A DNA stretch of 64,000 bases, from NCBI RefSeq assembly GCF_900496995.4, contig NC_044005.1, positions 18,295,363 to 18,359,362 of the forward strand, given 5' to 3'. The notes under the pieces are model-generated. The model worked only from the letters and a program-made list of their open reading frames with translations. It searched no databases and was not told the DNA's origin. The stretch comes from Aquila chrysaetos chrysaetos. Taxonomy: Eukaryota > Chordata > Aves > Accipitriformes > Accipitridae. Made by a program: the position numbers and the translations under genes. This document shows positions 35,201 through 47,700 of this stretch, piece after piece. Within the stretch, counting starts at the first letter, position 1; every line of letters starts with the position of its first letter.

Positions 35201-38200
35201 TTCTCTTCAACAAATTCTGATAAATATCCAGAGGGCACTTCAAAGCTTGAGCTCCCTAGTGCAAATGAAGGGTAAATGAACTACCATAGACATCTGGGTT
35301 GGTTTTATTTTTAGTAAGTGGTGGCACATAATCAATTTTTCCTACTAACACTCTTGAATTTGGAGATAAAATGCAATTTGTATGTACAGTGATTATCATT
35401 AGTAAGTATTCCACAGAAGTCCCTGCGAAAACATGAATAAAGCATTACATCATTCTGTATGAGCAGAGGTACTGAGAACCGTTGTGTGGCTCAGTACCTC
35501 ATTCTGCGCTTTGTTCTAAACAGGAGACGACATTTTACAATATTTAAGGCATATGTATGATTTTGCTCATTAGGACATCAAGAGATTTTTTTAAAACAAT
35601 CAAACCAAACATATCTCAATCCTGCTAAAAATGGAAGATCAATTTATTTCTGAGAGCACGATGTGAGGATTATAATTAGGTGATCAGGGAAGTGATGTGT
35701 GTGCACATGCTCTGGGGGTGTTTGTCAGATGGTGTGAATCTCCTATCCTCTCATCTCAGAAAACATATTCACCTGCATGTAAATGCAATTAGCTTCCACT
35801 TCCCACTCCTCCACAGCAAGGTTTGTAACTCCGTGTTTTATAACCTGTCCCCTGCACCAAGTTCCCATGTGGCAGAAGGAGCTGGCCACCTTACTTTTGG
35901 TGCACTTCCCAGCTGTCTAGCCCATGAGATCACACAGTCCTCAGAGATAATGACACTGCACTGCAGTCAAGGGGTGACCTCTATGCTTTAAAAAGTCTAA
36001 AGCAAAAGCACATGGTAACCTTCCTCACTTCCAACCTGCCAGATGTCTCCCCAGGTTGTTACCCGACACACTGTTTGTCTCTGAGTTATAAGAAAGAAGG
36101 TTATTGTAGCTACTAGAAGGATGATTATTGCAGAGCAAGATCTTGGCACTTTGATCTAACCATGCATTTTGACTACACTCTGGTTTATGATATTAGAATA
36201 TAAAAAAAACATTAAAGAAGCAAACATTCAGCCTGAAAGACTTCTTTTCCTTCCTTTCTTCTCGTTTTCACTACCTGTAAGATTATGAGCCGTGTTTGCT
36301 GGAGGGAAGAATGGATTTTTTCACCTACCTACAGAACTTTGGCAACAAATTCGTAACTAGTTCCTGTCATCTGAAAACCAAGTTGGCATACTATTTCCCA
36401 CCAGTCTGAAAGCTCTGTGTCCTGAATCTTACTTCTTTAACTTCAGCTGATTCTTATTTCTATGCTGGTCTCAGCAAGCCACTGCTAAAATTGTAACAAT
36501 GGTATTATAAATCATGAATGACATAGAAAGGCAGGGGTTGTCTCACACTGTTGATAATTAAGCACCTCAGCTGCCACCATTTCTCCTACCAGATATATTT
36601 AAATTAACAATTCCATGCGCATTAAAACTACTGCAGTTTAGTTTCCTATAGGTTTGTGTCTGTTGGTTGCTTGACTTTGATGGCTAAGACAAACAAAGCC
36701 TTTTCTGTAGTTGCAGCATCTGTAAGGACCTGAATGAGAAAAGGATCAATGAGTTAAAAAATTTTTACCACAGAGGTCATAGACCTAAAACCATATATGC
36801 ACAGGCAAGCAATAGGATCATATATACCTCATTCCTACAGAAAACCAGGGTAAAATAGAACTAAGCTGAACGCTGTGTATGTGGTATTCCATGGTTGTGG
36901 TTCCTAATAGCAGGGAATGGAAAGCGGGTTAGGACAGGCACAAGAAAAGAGACAGAAATAGAAGATGGTAAGGCTCTAGCAGGCAATAGCTCAAAGAGGC
37001 TGAGCTCTGCCTGCCAGTCAGTTTTATTAGCTCTCCTGACAACAGCAACAGCAGCTTGCAAAGACATATTATTTACAGAGCATAGTCCCCCTTGAACAGA
37101 TATAAGCATAACCCTGACAGTGTGTCATCTATTAAATTGCAATTATAAAACCTCCCTCATCTCAATCTGCTACTGTGCAGGATATGGAAGTCAAAGGTTG
37201 TGCTTCTCGGACACTACAATATTGGAGACCATATAAACAGCTAAGATGGTTAAACCCCCAAGGAGTACAAGATACTGTCCATCAGCCCAACTAACTGTGT
37301 TTCTCTTCCATTTCTAGGCTGAAACCAGCAAGAAAACAGTCAATAGCATGGGCAAATATATTAGAGGTTGTTTTTTCCTAGCTTATTGGTAAGCTGCTCA
37401 GCATTATGGGATGTTACACCAAGTGGTAGTTAGGGAGGTCTGCTGCATTTAGGCAAGTTAATTACAGAGATGGTTGGAGGATAGCATGATGCCAAGTGGG
37501 AGGAAGGCTTCCCTCCAGAAATGGACTGTCAGCAAAGTCAAGAGGGGATATAATCAGTCATAGCTTGCCTTTACCAACCAAGAATGATCACAGATGTGGC
37601 TTTCAGCTTGCTGAATATTTTTTGCCATGTGAATTCATCAGATTTTTGGCCTGTACATGAAACTTTTTTCTCAGACCCTCTCATACATAGACACATGGTG
37701 TTTAGTTCTTTTAGAGAGCACAAGTAGTTTGGTTTACTTAAGTGGTTTTATTGTTCTAATAACAATTCGACATGTATTTTTGGTCACTTTCTCTGATTTA
37801 GAAAACAGTGATTATATAGACATGGTGGCTGGTATGTTCTGATCCTGACTGTTATCTACACACACCCTTCTTTGAAGAAAACGTAGCAGGAGTGGTACCA
37901 GCACAGTGCAAAAAGCTACAAACGTTTTTACTGCTGGCACTTACTTTCACCTAGATGTGTGAAATGCTGATTTCTGACGCTGAGAGAGGTTATCAGAAAT
38001 GGGGGAGGTGGTTGGAGTTTATTTCCAGGTGAAGAGTAGGTATTTGTAGCACGAACAATAAAACTGGAATCTGACTGTTGCGTCTGTAATAAGCTCACAG
38101 CAGTTTGGCAAAGCAAGGAGTTAAACATACGCTTAACGTAAGCAGCTTAAGGAAGTTCCAAGGACAAAGAACGTGTGCTGACAAACCACTTCTATTGCAG

Positions 38201-38259
38201 ACACCTCTGTACCTGCGTGTAACAAGGTCGTGAGATCTGTCACACAAAGCAAGCAAAAC
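32293..38259. other. Intergenic, no recognised feature
   Basis: About 6 kb of unique AT-rich sequence leading to the BTBD7 CpG island. There is a T run near 35179-35191. Open frames at 33586-33972 and 35680-35991 show no family signature. Confidence 0.6.
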
Positions 38260-38798
38260 ACGCCCGTGTGGGAAGGGGCCTGGTGTCAGGGGCACACCTG
38301 GCGTGCAGCCTCCCCCGAGGCCCGGCCTCAGCTCTCCCTCACGACACCAGGGCTGCGGGCTGGGGCCCCTCCGCGCTCGGGCAGCCCCACGGCACCTCGC
38401 CCGCCCGTCCTGCCCACCCTCCATCTTGCCGGTTGGCGGGCGAGGCCCCCGAAGCCCGGGCCGACTGGAAACCGCGAAGGCTCTCAGAGTGACGCCTTCT
38501 GCTCGCTTTGCCGAGGGCCCCCGGCCACGACGCGGGACCTCCCCTTTGGCACCACGGGTGCCGCCACACGTCGCCGCCGCCCTCCTCTCCTCCCCCGCCA
38601 CAGCCGTGACAGAGGACGGTACCGAAAGGCAGCCCGGCCGCTCCCAGCCAACCACCCACACGAGAGACCGCCCCGCCCACCCGCCATGCCGGGCGCCCCC
38701 TCAGGCGCAGCCCGCCCCCGCCCCGCCCCCTCCGGGCGGGACACCGGCGCCCCGCCCCTCCCCCGCGGACCACGTGGCCCGGGCGCCGCAGCGCCGCC

Positions 38799-38808
38799 GC
38801 GCAGGCGC
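38799..38808. promoter_or_regulatory. NRF1-type site GCGCAGGCGC
   Basis: This matches the well-known GCGCANGCGC core bound by NRF1 in CpG-island promoters. It lies about 50 bp upstream of the first YY1 motif. Confidence 0.6.
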
Positions 38809-38855
38809 CGTGCCCGCTCCCCCCTGCCCGGCGGAGTCTGGGGCTCCGGATCAAA

Positions 38856-38863
38856 ATGGCGGC
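38856..38863 (+). promoter_or_regulatory. YY1-type motif ATGGCGGC (first)
   Basis: The full context CAAAATGGCGGC is the strong YY1 consensus that commonly sits just downstream of the transcription start in CpG-island genes. A second copy lies at 38910-38917 (GGATGGCGGC). The exact start of transcription is not visible. Confidence 0.6.
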
Positions 38864-38935
38864 GGCCGGAGCAGGACCGGGAGGGAGTGGGCGGTGCTGA
38901 GGGGGGAGGATGGCGGCGGCGAGCGGCTGCCGGAG
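38856..38935 (+). other. BTBD7: BTBD7 exon 1, non-coding, 3' part (start unknown)
   Basis: The exon is inferred from a strong donor, CCGGAG followed by GTGAGG (GT at 38936-38937), in the CpG island upstream of the BTBD7 coding exon. An alternative donor, GCGCG followed by GTGAGG, lies at 38961. The listed start is set at the first YY1 motif only as an anchor; the true start is probably somewhat upstream. Two short upstream ORFs begin at 38856 and 38910. Splicing to 59903 is inferred, not seen directly. Confidence 0.6.
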
Positions 38936-41900
38936 GTGAGGCGCCACGGGGAGCCGCGCGGTGAGGGTGGGCTGGGAGGGGGGGCCGGGCTCGGTGTCAC
39001 GGCGGCGAGTGGGACGGGGCGAGACCGCCGACGCCCCCGCGGCGGGGTTCCCGTGAGCTGGGGCCGGGTGCGCGCCCCGCCGGGCCGGCAGCGTCCCGCG
39101 CCGGCTGCGGGCAGGCTCCTCCCGCGCCCGCCTCGTCGCTCCTAGCCCGCAGCTCCGCCGCCGGCTCCGCCGCTGCGGCGGTGCTGGGGTGCAGGCCCCC
39201 GCCGCCCCACGAGGCCTCCCGCCGCGGGGAGCGGCCCTTCTCGTCCCGCCGCTCCCGCGGGCGGCCGGGCCCGGCCGGCAGCGGCCCCCGGTCCGCAGCG
39301 CCGGCAGCGGCCTCGCCTCTGCCTCTTCTCGCCGTCGGGTCCTGCCTTAACGCCCCCCTCCCCCGCGGAGCGCTCCCCGCCCGGCCGGGGCGGTGTGGCC
39401 CTTCGGCGCTGGGCGGCAGCGGCCCCGGCGCCGCTCCCCGCGGAACCCTCGGGCGGGTTGTTGGAGTCGCCTCCCGCAGGAGCCGGTGCGGGGCTGGGCT
39501 TCTGCTCCCGCTGCTGCCGTGCTCCCCTTGTGTCCGGCCAGGACGAGAGCGACCGCCCTCGCTCGCTGTGGGCTGCGGGGCAGCCGCTTGTGCACCCGGC
39601 TGTTTGGCCCGTCCCTTGGCAGTTCCTGCGGCCTTGAGGTTGCTGCCGCCCTGGGGTGTGGGGCTTCGTCTTGCTCTGCTCCACGTAGGTGTTACCGTGG
39701 TGTTCCTGGAGAAACTTGGAGAGCTTTGTAGATGATGTGCGTGCTTGTGCCTCTGGAATGTTCCTGCTGCCGGTTGGGATAGTGCTTTGCTGTTGGTTCG
39801 TGCTTCTAGTCGCTCTCCCCTGCCATCCCATTTGAGGCCCTTGGGTGAAGGATGACACTCGTGTCAAGTGCTAACATAAAATATGGTAGTAAGATAATAA
39901 AATACGTGTTGATACAATGATACTTTATTTGGGTGGGAATTTAGCTTAGGGAATGCAGCATCACTCAAGGCTTTGCTCCAAACCAGTGTAACGTAATACA
40001 CCACTCTGAAGTGTTTGGCAGATACACCACTGGGATGTGGTCACCTCAGGTTTTACCACATATTGCATGCTCTGTTTTCATTTAGAAATGGAGAAAATAA
40101 AAACAGAAACTCAGATACAAAATTTTAGTGCTTGTAACTTTTTTCGAGGCACTGAGAAGCTCAATGAGTTAAAGTTTATCCTCTTTGTCTGAAAGATGTT
40201 AGGGAAGAGGATTAGTCTTCTAGGATTCTCCTTTATTGTTTCAGATGTAACCTGCAGACCACTTTCATCCTAGTGCTGTATTAGGATGCTTCTTTACATG
40301 GGGAGGTGCAGGAAGGGGAATTCCTTTTTAGATCCAGTGCGTTTAGATCTCTCTCTGTTTGAACCTTTTTCTTAAGAAATCAACGAAAATATTTCTTTCT
40401 CCTTTCTCCCCTCTTCCCCTTGTTGACTAAGAGTCTGCTGCCAACAACAAAACTAATTCTATAGAGATTTTTTTTGAAGATGTGAAACAAGTGTTTTTTA
40501 GTAATGCACAGACTTTGTGGACTGTGGTGTTTAAAAGGCAAGGTCTGAGTGCTTATTTTGTAGAATATCAGGATGAAGGTAGTGTATTGGAAAGGTATGG
40601 CTTGTGATGTTTTCTCCCTTCTTGGAATAATTTAATTCTAACTAGTCTTAGTTGATGGACCAAAGCATAACTGAGCCATTTAAGAACTTGCTACTTTGCT
40701 GCATCAAATAATGTTGTGTAAAAGTTACTGTCTGTTCATGCTTATATGTAAACCTCTGATGACTGTCTTGGCGAATAAAGCTTGTATCTTAAGTTACAAC
40801 ATGAAGCTGCTGATTGCTCTCTGGTTTTTATTCAGATTTAAAGTTAGACTCGCATAGTTGGACTACGTACAGGTAATCTTGGAAATAGAGTTCAGTATTT
40901 TGTGTAGAATGTACAGCCAGTGTTTGTTTTTGTTCTTTGGAGATGAAAAAAGCTATTGAGTCCTTTGTATTTCGGCTCAGCTGTGCTAAGCATTGTTTTA
41001 CTTGCTTTCAAACTTTAGCCAATATATAAATGGGTTTGACATTCTAATCTAATTTTGTGTGTTTAAACATATAAGGAGCACAGACATGAGTCATCTTGGA
41101 TCATTTTCTGTGGCACTGTTGTAATTGCTGGCTTTTTTTAAATCCTTGCCTCTTACTAATGTAAGTGAATTTTCTTCGTATGTCTAGATTCCCTTGCTGA
41201 GTCATAGATACAGTAGTGGTGTAATGCTTACAGCTGGCATTGACTGATTTGCAAAGAGTCATACATGAAAGAATAGAATTATTTTTATAAGCTCTCCTGG
41301 AAGACTTGCATGGACTTGTCATAGTGATTTTTTTTTTTAATTTTTTTTTTTTCCCCCTTCTTGGTTTTCAGGCTTGTCCGAGAAGCTCAAAACTTTGTGT
41401 TGTGAAGGTATGTTGCTCATTGTTAAATTATAGTAGAATGTGCTGTCTTTGCAGCCAGCTCTTTGAATATAATTCAGTGGGGCTGTCAGAGCTTGATGAA
41501 TAGACTAACAAAATATTGAGTCTTCATTCTGAAAGCGGCCTTTCATGTTGCTGCATACATAATGTCAGGTTTACAGCTGTCACTGATGACAATTAACCAA
41601 GAGGCTTGTAGGCAATGAATTCTAGGCTTGGACAACGTCTTCTTCTGTCCTGCTTTGCAGGCTGCATTGGCGTTGTGGTGTCTTGTGGTCCTGCACGTGG
41701 CCGTAGGAGGAGGTGTGACACTAGCCCTGTCCCTCCTGCCACCCTGATGCTAGTTTAGTCTTGACACACCAGACCACATGCAAGAAAAGGGGAGTGTATT
41801 CTGATGTCTTGGCTGCACAGTGATGTCCAAGATAGTTGTGGCTGGCTGCCTTTCAGAGACAAAAAGTAAGATGAATCAAAACATCCTACAGACATATCAC

Positions 41901-44766
41901 ATGGACTGCATTTAGTTCACGTTAATCAAAGAAAAGATGTATAGATAAAATGTGAGATTGCTCTTAAGAAGGAATAACTATGCTCTTAATAATACTAATG
42001 AGAATCTGACTGCTTTTATGGCAAATATTGATATAAAACTGCAAGTTTCAGTCTTAACTCTAAATTTATTTTTTTTCTGAATGTGTTTACATAAGTTTTG
42101 ATTTCTGTTACCAGATCAGTGGCTTGTACTGTTTTTTCACACAAGTCTGGCAAACTGATGCACAAACTTTAATGTGCATGCAGTGGAGACTGGGAATCCT
42201 AGTTCAGATGTGAGTGTTAGGTGAGCTTCCAGTGAGTCATGTAGTCATTGATCTGTTTCATTACCCAGGTTCTTTGAAGAATAAGGCTTGTCAATGTATC
42301 TTTAAATCTTTGGACAAAAGCTATTGTGGATTTTTAGAATGCTGTTTCATATGTTGGCTTACTGGTATGCCTGAACTATAACAAGAACGAACTGCAGATG
42401 CAAAGTTTGATGCTAGTCTTGCATTTTGTGCCTATCCAGTCTGTCCTGCATGTCTCCCAAGAAGGGTGCCAATTGTAATGATGCCTTCTGTATAATGAAT
42501 GGATGCTAGGAGATCAGAAATCCCTGTGTGTTTTATGTAGAAACAGTGAAAATTGTGTGTTTGGGGGAGTAGAAAAGGGCAAGAGGAAAAATGTATAGAA
42601 AGGAGTTGAATATCAATGGTGGCATATGCAACACATTTCATACCTTGCTGTCTGAAGTTCTGTAAAGTCTTAGCATTATGCTTTCATCTTATTATCTGAC
42701 TGTGGTATTTTAGTTTCCAATGTTGAAACAAAGAGATCAGATCATGTCACAAGTTCACCTGAAACTAAAGGGGATCTGATGTCTGTCATTCTCTGTCATT
42801 GGGACTATGGCAGATAGCTTTCTTGCTTTATAAGGATGCTAGTGAGGTTCTTGATAGATGTTTAGTGGCAATACTGGCTTAAACACTTGCAGTCCACAGC
42901 TGCTTTTTCCTGCTTCCTGCACAGTCGCCTCAGCTGTGTTGGTAGAGCTGTTTATATGGCTTCACTCTGAAGCATTGCAGGAAACTGATCTGTCTGAAAA
43001 ATAAACCACTAAAACACAAAATACCTTCAGATCAGGTCCCTGATCTGGGTCATCACATTGCTGTGGAAGGTTTGTTTGCTGGCACAGTGTAAAGGCAAGG
43101 TCAGGTTGGTAAAGGGAACCTGGGGGTGAGACTGTGTTGCCTAAAGTGTGTTGGATTGAAGTACTTACTTAACTGTATACTTAGTTAAACTTACATCTGA
43201 TTTGATTGCTCTGTTGGGTGTTAAGTGTTATGCAAGGTTACACTGAACACTACTGAATGTGTACTTTAACAACTGATGGGCTTGCAAGCATGTGTTCAGC
43301 CTGTTGGGGCTTTTCTGTCATCAGTGGGTTTAAACTATTTCTCCAAATGAAAAATAGGAATTATGTTATACCAGAGTGATAAAGCATGCAAAAAAACTTA
43401 ACAGCAGTCAAAACTGATTAAGAAGAAAAAACTTTCAGTAAGGTGTGGGGGTGTAACATTTGAGGGTAACATTTTCCTGAATCAGTTTCTAGAGATCTTG
43501 CTTTATTTTTCAAACTTGACATTCTAACACTAGCTGTTATCTGTATAAATGTCTGATCATTTTGTAAATCCTATTTGATCTCTGTCATCAAATCTTGTCT
43601 GAATTCAGTGGTTATACTGTATGTTCTGTATGACACTCAAACTTCATTGTATGTTCAGTTCTTCCTGTATTAGAAAGACTGGATTTCTTTTTCTGTCCAT
43701 CTTTGCTTTTCTTACCTATCATATCCTGTTTCCAGTCCACTATAGTAAATTGTAAAGGGTAGAATTTAATTTTTTAAAATCTCTCTTAAAGAATCTTTCT
43801 AGTGCTGCTGTTACTGCCATTCCTCATCTTCTTAAAGAGCCTTTTTATTTCTACTCTGTCCTCTTTGATACATGAGTATTTCAGTGTGCTACCTTGCAGC
43901 TTTTAAGATGAATCTCTTCTTCCTGGCGTTCTTGATCACTTCAGATCCTCAGTGTTATCTAGCAAGAAGTGCTTTAGAGATAGATCAAGCTAGTTAATTA
44001 TATGCAAGATTCTTCTCTAATTTGGAAGCTTTTTCCAAGATCTGTTAAAACTCTGTTTCAGGATAACTGTCAAGCCATTTTACACTTCTGATGATAATGA
44101 TGGCTAAACTCAAAGGAGTTGGTTGAAACAGCAATGTAGTAAATGACTGCTGCTTGGTCTTTTAGTTGGGCATATTATTTTGTGACCCAGTACTTGCAGA
44201 AGCTCTGTGTCATCAAGAGCTGCAAAATACATCTGTGTGTGTTTTAGGCTTTACTTTGGGTCAGAGAAGACTGTTTTTTCTTATAGTCCAGAACTGAGAT
44301 TTGAATCAAGGTTTGGAATACAAAGAGCAAGAATACCAAGGTCTTGTGAAGGCATCAAACCTTAGTAAAACTATACCTATTTATATGCAAATTGAAGTAT
44401 TTTTTGGGTGACTAGGTAGATCACATTGCATTCATTAGTAAGAAATTGGAATGCTGCTTTGTTTATCATCTGCTATGCCAGATCTCTGTGCTGCAGTGAG
44501 GTATGTAAAACACTTCTATGATGGGTAGGTTATTGTAATTGCTTTAAAAATAATCAGTATGAGTGATGAAAGTTCCTTTTCATACTTTTTCTCCTGACCC
44601 CAATATTGGAAATGCTGCTTGAGAGCTGACTAAAAAGCCTTCTGAAATAACAAATCCAACTAGAATGCAATGAGACAATATTTTCTGGACTGGTGCTGCC
44701 TTATTCTTTCAGCTTTTTTGATCTTCTGCTTTAGCTTTGTTCTCATGATGACTCTTGATGTTAAAT

Positions 44767-44785
44767 GGGGGGGGGGGGGGGGGGG
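44767..44785. repeat. Poly-G tract, 19 bases
   Basis: Nineteen consecutive G on the plus strand, followed by TGG. It can form a G-quadruplex in DNA or intron RNA and is prone to length change; both are inferred. Confidence 0.95.
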
Positions 44786-47700
44786 TGGTTCCTTGACTAT
44801 CGGAACTGAGGAACTGGGTTTGCTGTGGATTTGGTGATCTTTGACTTCATCTAGGAAGATGCAAGTCCTATTTGAAGCCTTTCTGCTGCTGTGATAATTA
44901 TAGTGCTAATCCATGTAAACTCTCTAGTGTTTAATATGAGGTTGTGCTGGAGTACTTTGTGTAAGTGGAGGCGTTTAGAGGTTTTCTTTCCCAGATGTCT
45001 GTTTCTTAAAATACATAGAAGGTTAACAACCTCTGAAGCTGCCTGTGATATTTAACTGAATGACCAGAAGATTTCATCTTGGAGAAGGGAGGAGTGTAGG
45101 CATAGACATAGTGGAATTTTGTATTATCCATTTAAAAAAAAAAAAATCAGACTAATCAAGCATGGGAATACATTAAAAGCTGATGTCCTGTACTTTGGTT
45201 CACCCTCTAAAGGGCATCTCAATTTCAGATGTCTTGAGAGGTGAAATGAAATACATATAAAATCTCTAGAATGTGGGCAGAGAAGATCATGTTAATAAGT
45301 TCATGCATTTCTTTAAAGTCATTCTAGTAGTGACTACAGCTCACTGAAATACAATCGAATTGCTTATACTCACGTTTTAAGTTGAAGATATCTTTGTCAG
45401 TCTGTAATGAGGTACTTCTATGAAGTTTTTGAAATAGGTTGTTATTGTACTTCAGGCACTAGCATGGTAGAAGAATGCTGATTTGACAAAATGCACACTC
45501 GAGACAGGAGGTGGTGTATTATTTGATGTAGTGATGGCCCTGATACTGAATGAAGAAGGATCTAAGCCGTGTCAGTAGTTTTCAGCTCCTGAGAGGCAAC
45601 AGTTGTTAGTGGTGAGCTGGATGTAAGCACAATAGTTCCTGCAAAGGAATGTATAGCACAGCATGAGGAGTTGCTGGTCACTGTGAATCTCCCCACCTTC
45701 CCAATGTACTAAGTATCTCCATCTCCTCTGCAGTTTATTTTCATGAGTGATTTGGGGATTTACCTTATCTAAATTTTGGATAAGAATGTGTGTTTACTGC
45801 CTCAGATTCTCAAATCCCAACTTGGCTGAATTTTTTTTGTATAGCCGAAGATAATATTTGAGAGAATAATTTTCTGTCCCTGATTTTTTTATAAAAAGAT
45901 ACATTATTTGGATCAGAAAGTACCTCCTGCTTCTTACTTGGTCATTAAAATCTTTGTAGGCTTTAGTCCTTTAATAAAGACTTCTGGAAATGTGCATTTG
46001 GACTTGAAATGCCAAAATATCCTTCTAGCATAGTAAGGTTGCCATACAGTGTAAGATTATCTCCTCTCTGATAGTACTTTGTAGTTCTAGACACAAACCT
46101 GAAGATTTGGTAACCCCTGGTAAAGTGACTCTTGTACGTATTTCTGCACTGAATCAAAGCTGCTGGTCTTTAACTGCATTTAACCAACAACTTTGATGCT
46201 GTAACCTGGATATTTACTATTTGAAGTTGGGTTTCATGCTTAAATTACAAGGCTTCTGAAAATGATGTTACTGAGAAGTACAGTCCTAAAGCAAACTTTG
46301 AAAAAGATCTGTCCATACTACTCAGGGCTCTGCCATTTTAAGGAAAATAGAATTTGTTTTGTCTTGCTCTAAGTTTCTCAAGATGTTTGAGTTTCTCTAC
46401 TGAGAACATCTAAAGTAATTTTGTTGCTGCATAGTTCCTCAGCTGATTATTGGTTCAAAATTTGCCACTTTGGATTAACAGACTTGTGCTGATCTAGATG
46501 TTTCCCTACCACCATCTTGGGGATCTACTTCCCTTTCTCTGTCTTCCCTTCTTCCCTCATTCTGTTTTTAGCTACCAACTTATTTTTCTGGAGAATTAAA
46601 TTAAAAAATGTCATGTTTTGTGACTGGGTTTTACCTGCATCAAGGCTGTATTAAGCACTAGTGATCTTCAACAGTAGTGAGAGTGCTTATTTAAACATCT
46701 TGTGAATCCGAGTTTCATCCCTGTTTTAAATGTGGAAGGAAATGGAACTTGCCTTTTCTTTTTTTCCACATATACAAGATTAACTCATTTCCTTTAAGTT
46801 AAAATGAACCTTTTGTTAATCTGAAAACTGATCCAGCTAAAAACTGTTCTTGTTCATTGAATATGAATGTGCAAGTAGAGAACGGAGAGTTTAGTGGGAA
46901 TGATCATCTGGGTAGAGAGAGAAGTGAATTTGGTGGTAATGTTGACTTTTTTCCATGTATTGATGGACTTCTCAGATAACGGAGGAATCAAAGGAGGTTT
47001 GGTAAATATAGCACATACTGGCAAAGGCTTTCCTTTCTGCATTTTGCCCTTGCTTTGAATGTGAAAGAGTAGTAGTATCAAGGTCAGTTGTGGAGAAGAG
47101 AGAAAGATGAACAAAATTTGGTCTAAAATGAGATTAAGAGCAATGGGTTGCTTTAATGGTGTATCTCCTAATTAGTACAATCCAACAGACTTTTGCTTTC
47201 CTTCTAAAACTTTTCTTTGATTTCTTTGAAAAAAATCTGGTTTTTTGGATGTTCTGGGGCAGCTGAAAAGCTTCAAGTCTTGTGGAGGGAGAAGGAAGAG
47301 TTAAGGCATATCATCAGTCTGCTCAAAGGGCAGATTTGCTTTAGCAAACAGTTAAATAAAAAACCACCCCACGAGCTCTCATAACTGTGCAATCTTAAAA
47401 AGTCTGCGTACATGAGCTGTAGATATTGCTGAATAAATTAAATGTGGAAATGATTGGTGCCTCCATTTTTAGGAACAACATGTTATGTCAACGTGTGTGA
47501 TGCTCCTTTGACTGTTCTGTAAAACTTGCATGTTCATGTTACAGGACAGAAAATAAATACTTTAGAAATGCAGAGGGAGCTTGTTGCAGGAAATCTGGAA
47601 GACATAACTTCCTTTTCTTGCCAATGGGAGAATGTAAACAAAGCTCCAACTTAACTGTAGATTAACTACTAGACTGGTTTTCTGACTAAGCTATTCCTTC

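Larger units (their letters stand above)
38260..39640 (+). promoter_or_regulatory. BTBD7: CpG island, BTBD7 promoter and exon 1 region
   Basis: About 1.4 kb of very CpG-dense DNA with GC boxes at 38711-38730 and 38750-38765, a CACGTG E-box at 38771-38776, an NRF1-type site at 38799-38808 and two YY1-type ATGGCGGC motifs. The strong donor after the second YY1 motif and the BTBD7 coding exon 21 kb downstream make this the likely BTBD7 promoter. It may also fire leftwards towards UNC79: a candidate minus-strand donor (GTGAGG) is seen at 38342-38337. All long open frames here are GC artefacts. Confidence 0.8.

Noticed and set aside
38095-39867. Open frames of up to 280 codons on both strands in the second CpG island
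   Set aside because: Low-complexity P/R/G/A-rich translations typical of CpG islands; BTBD7 coding begins at 60007.
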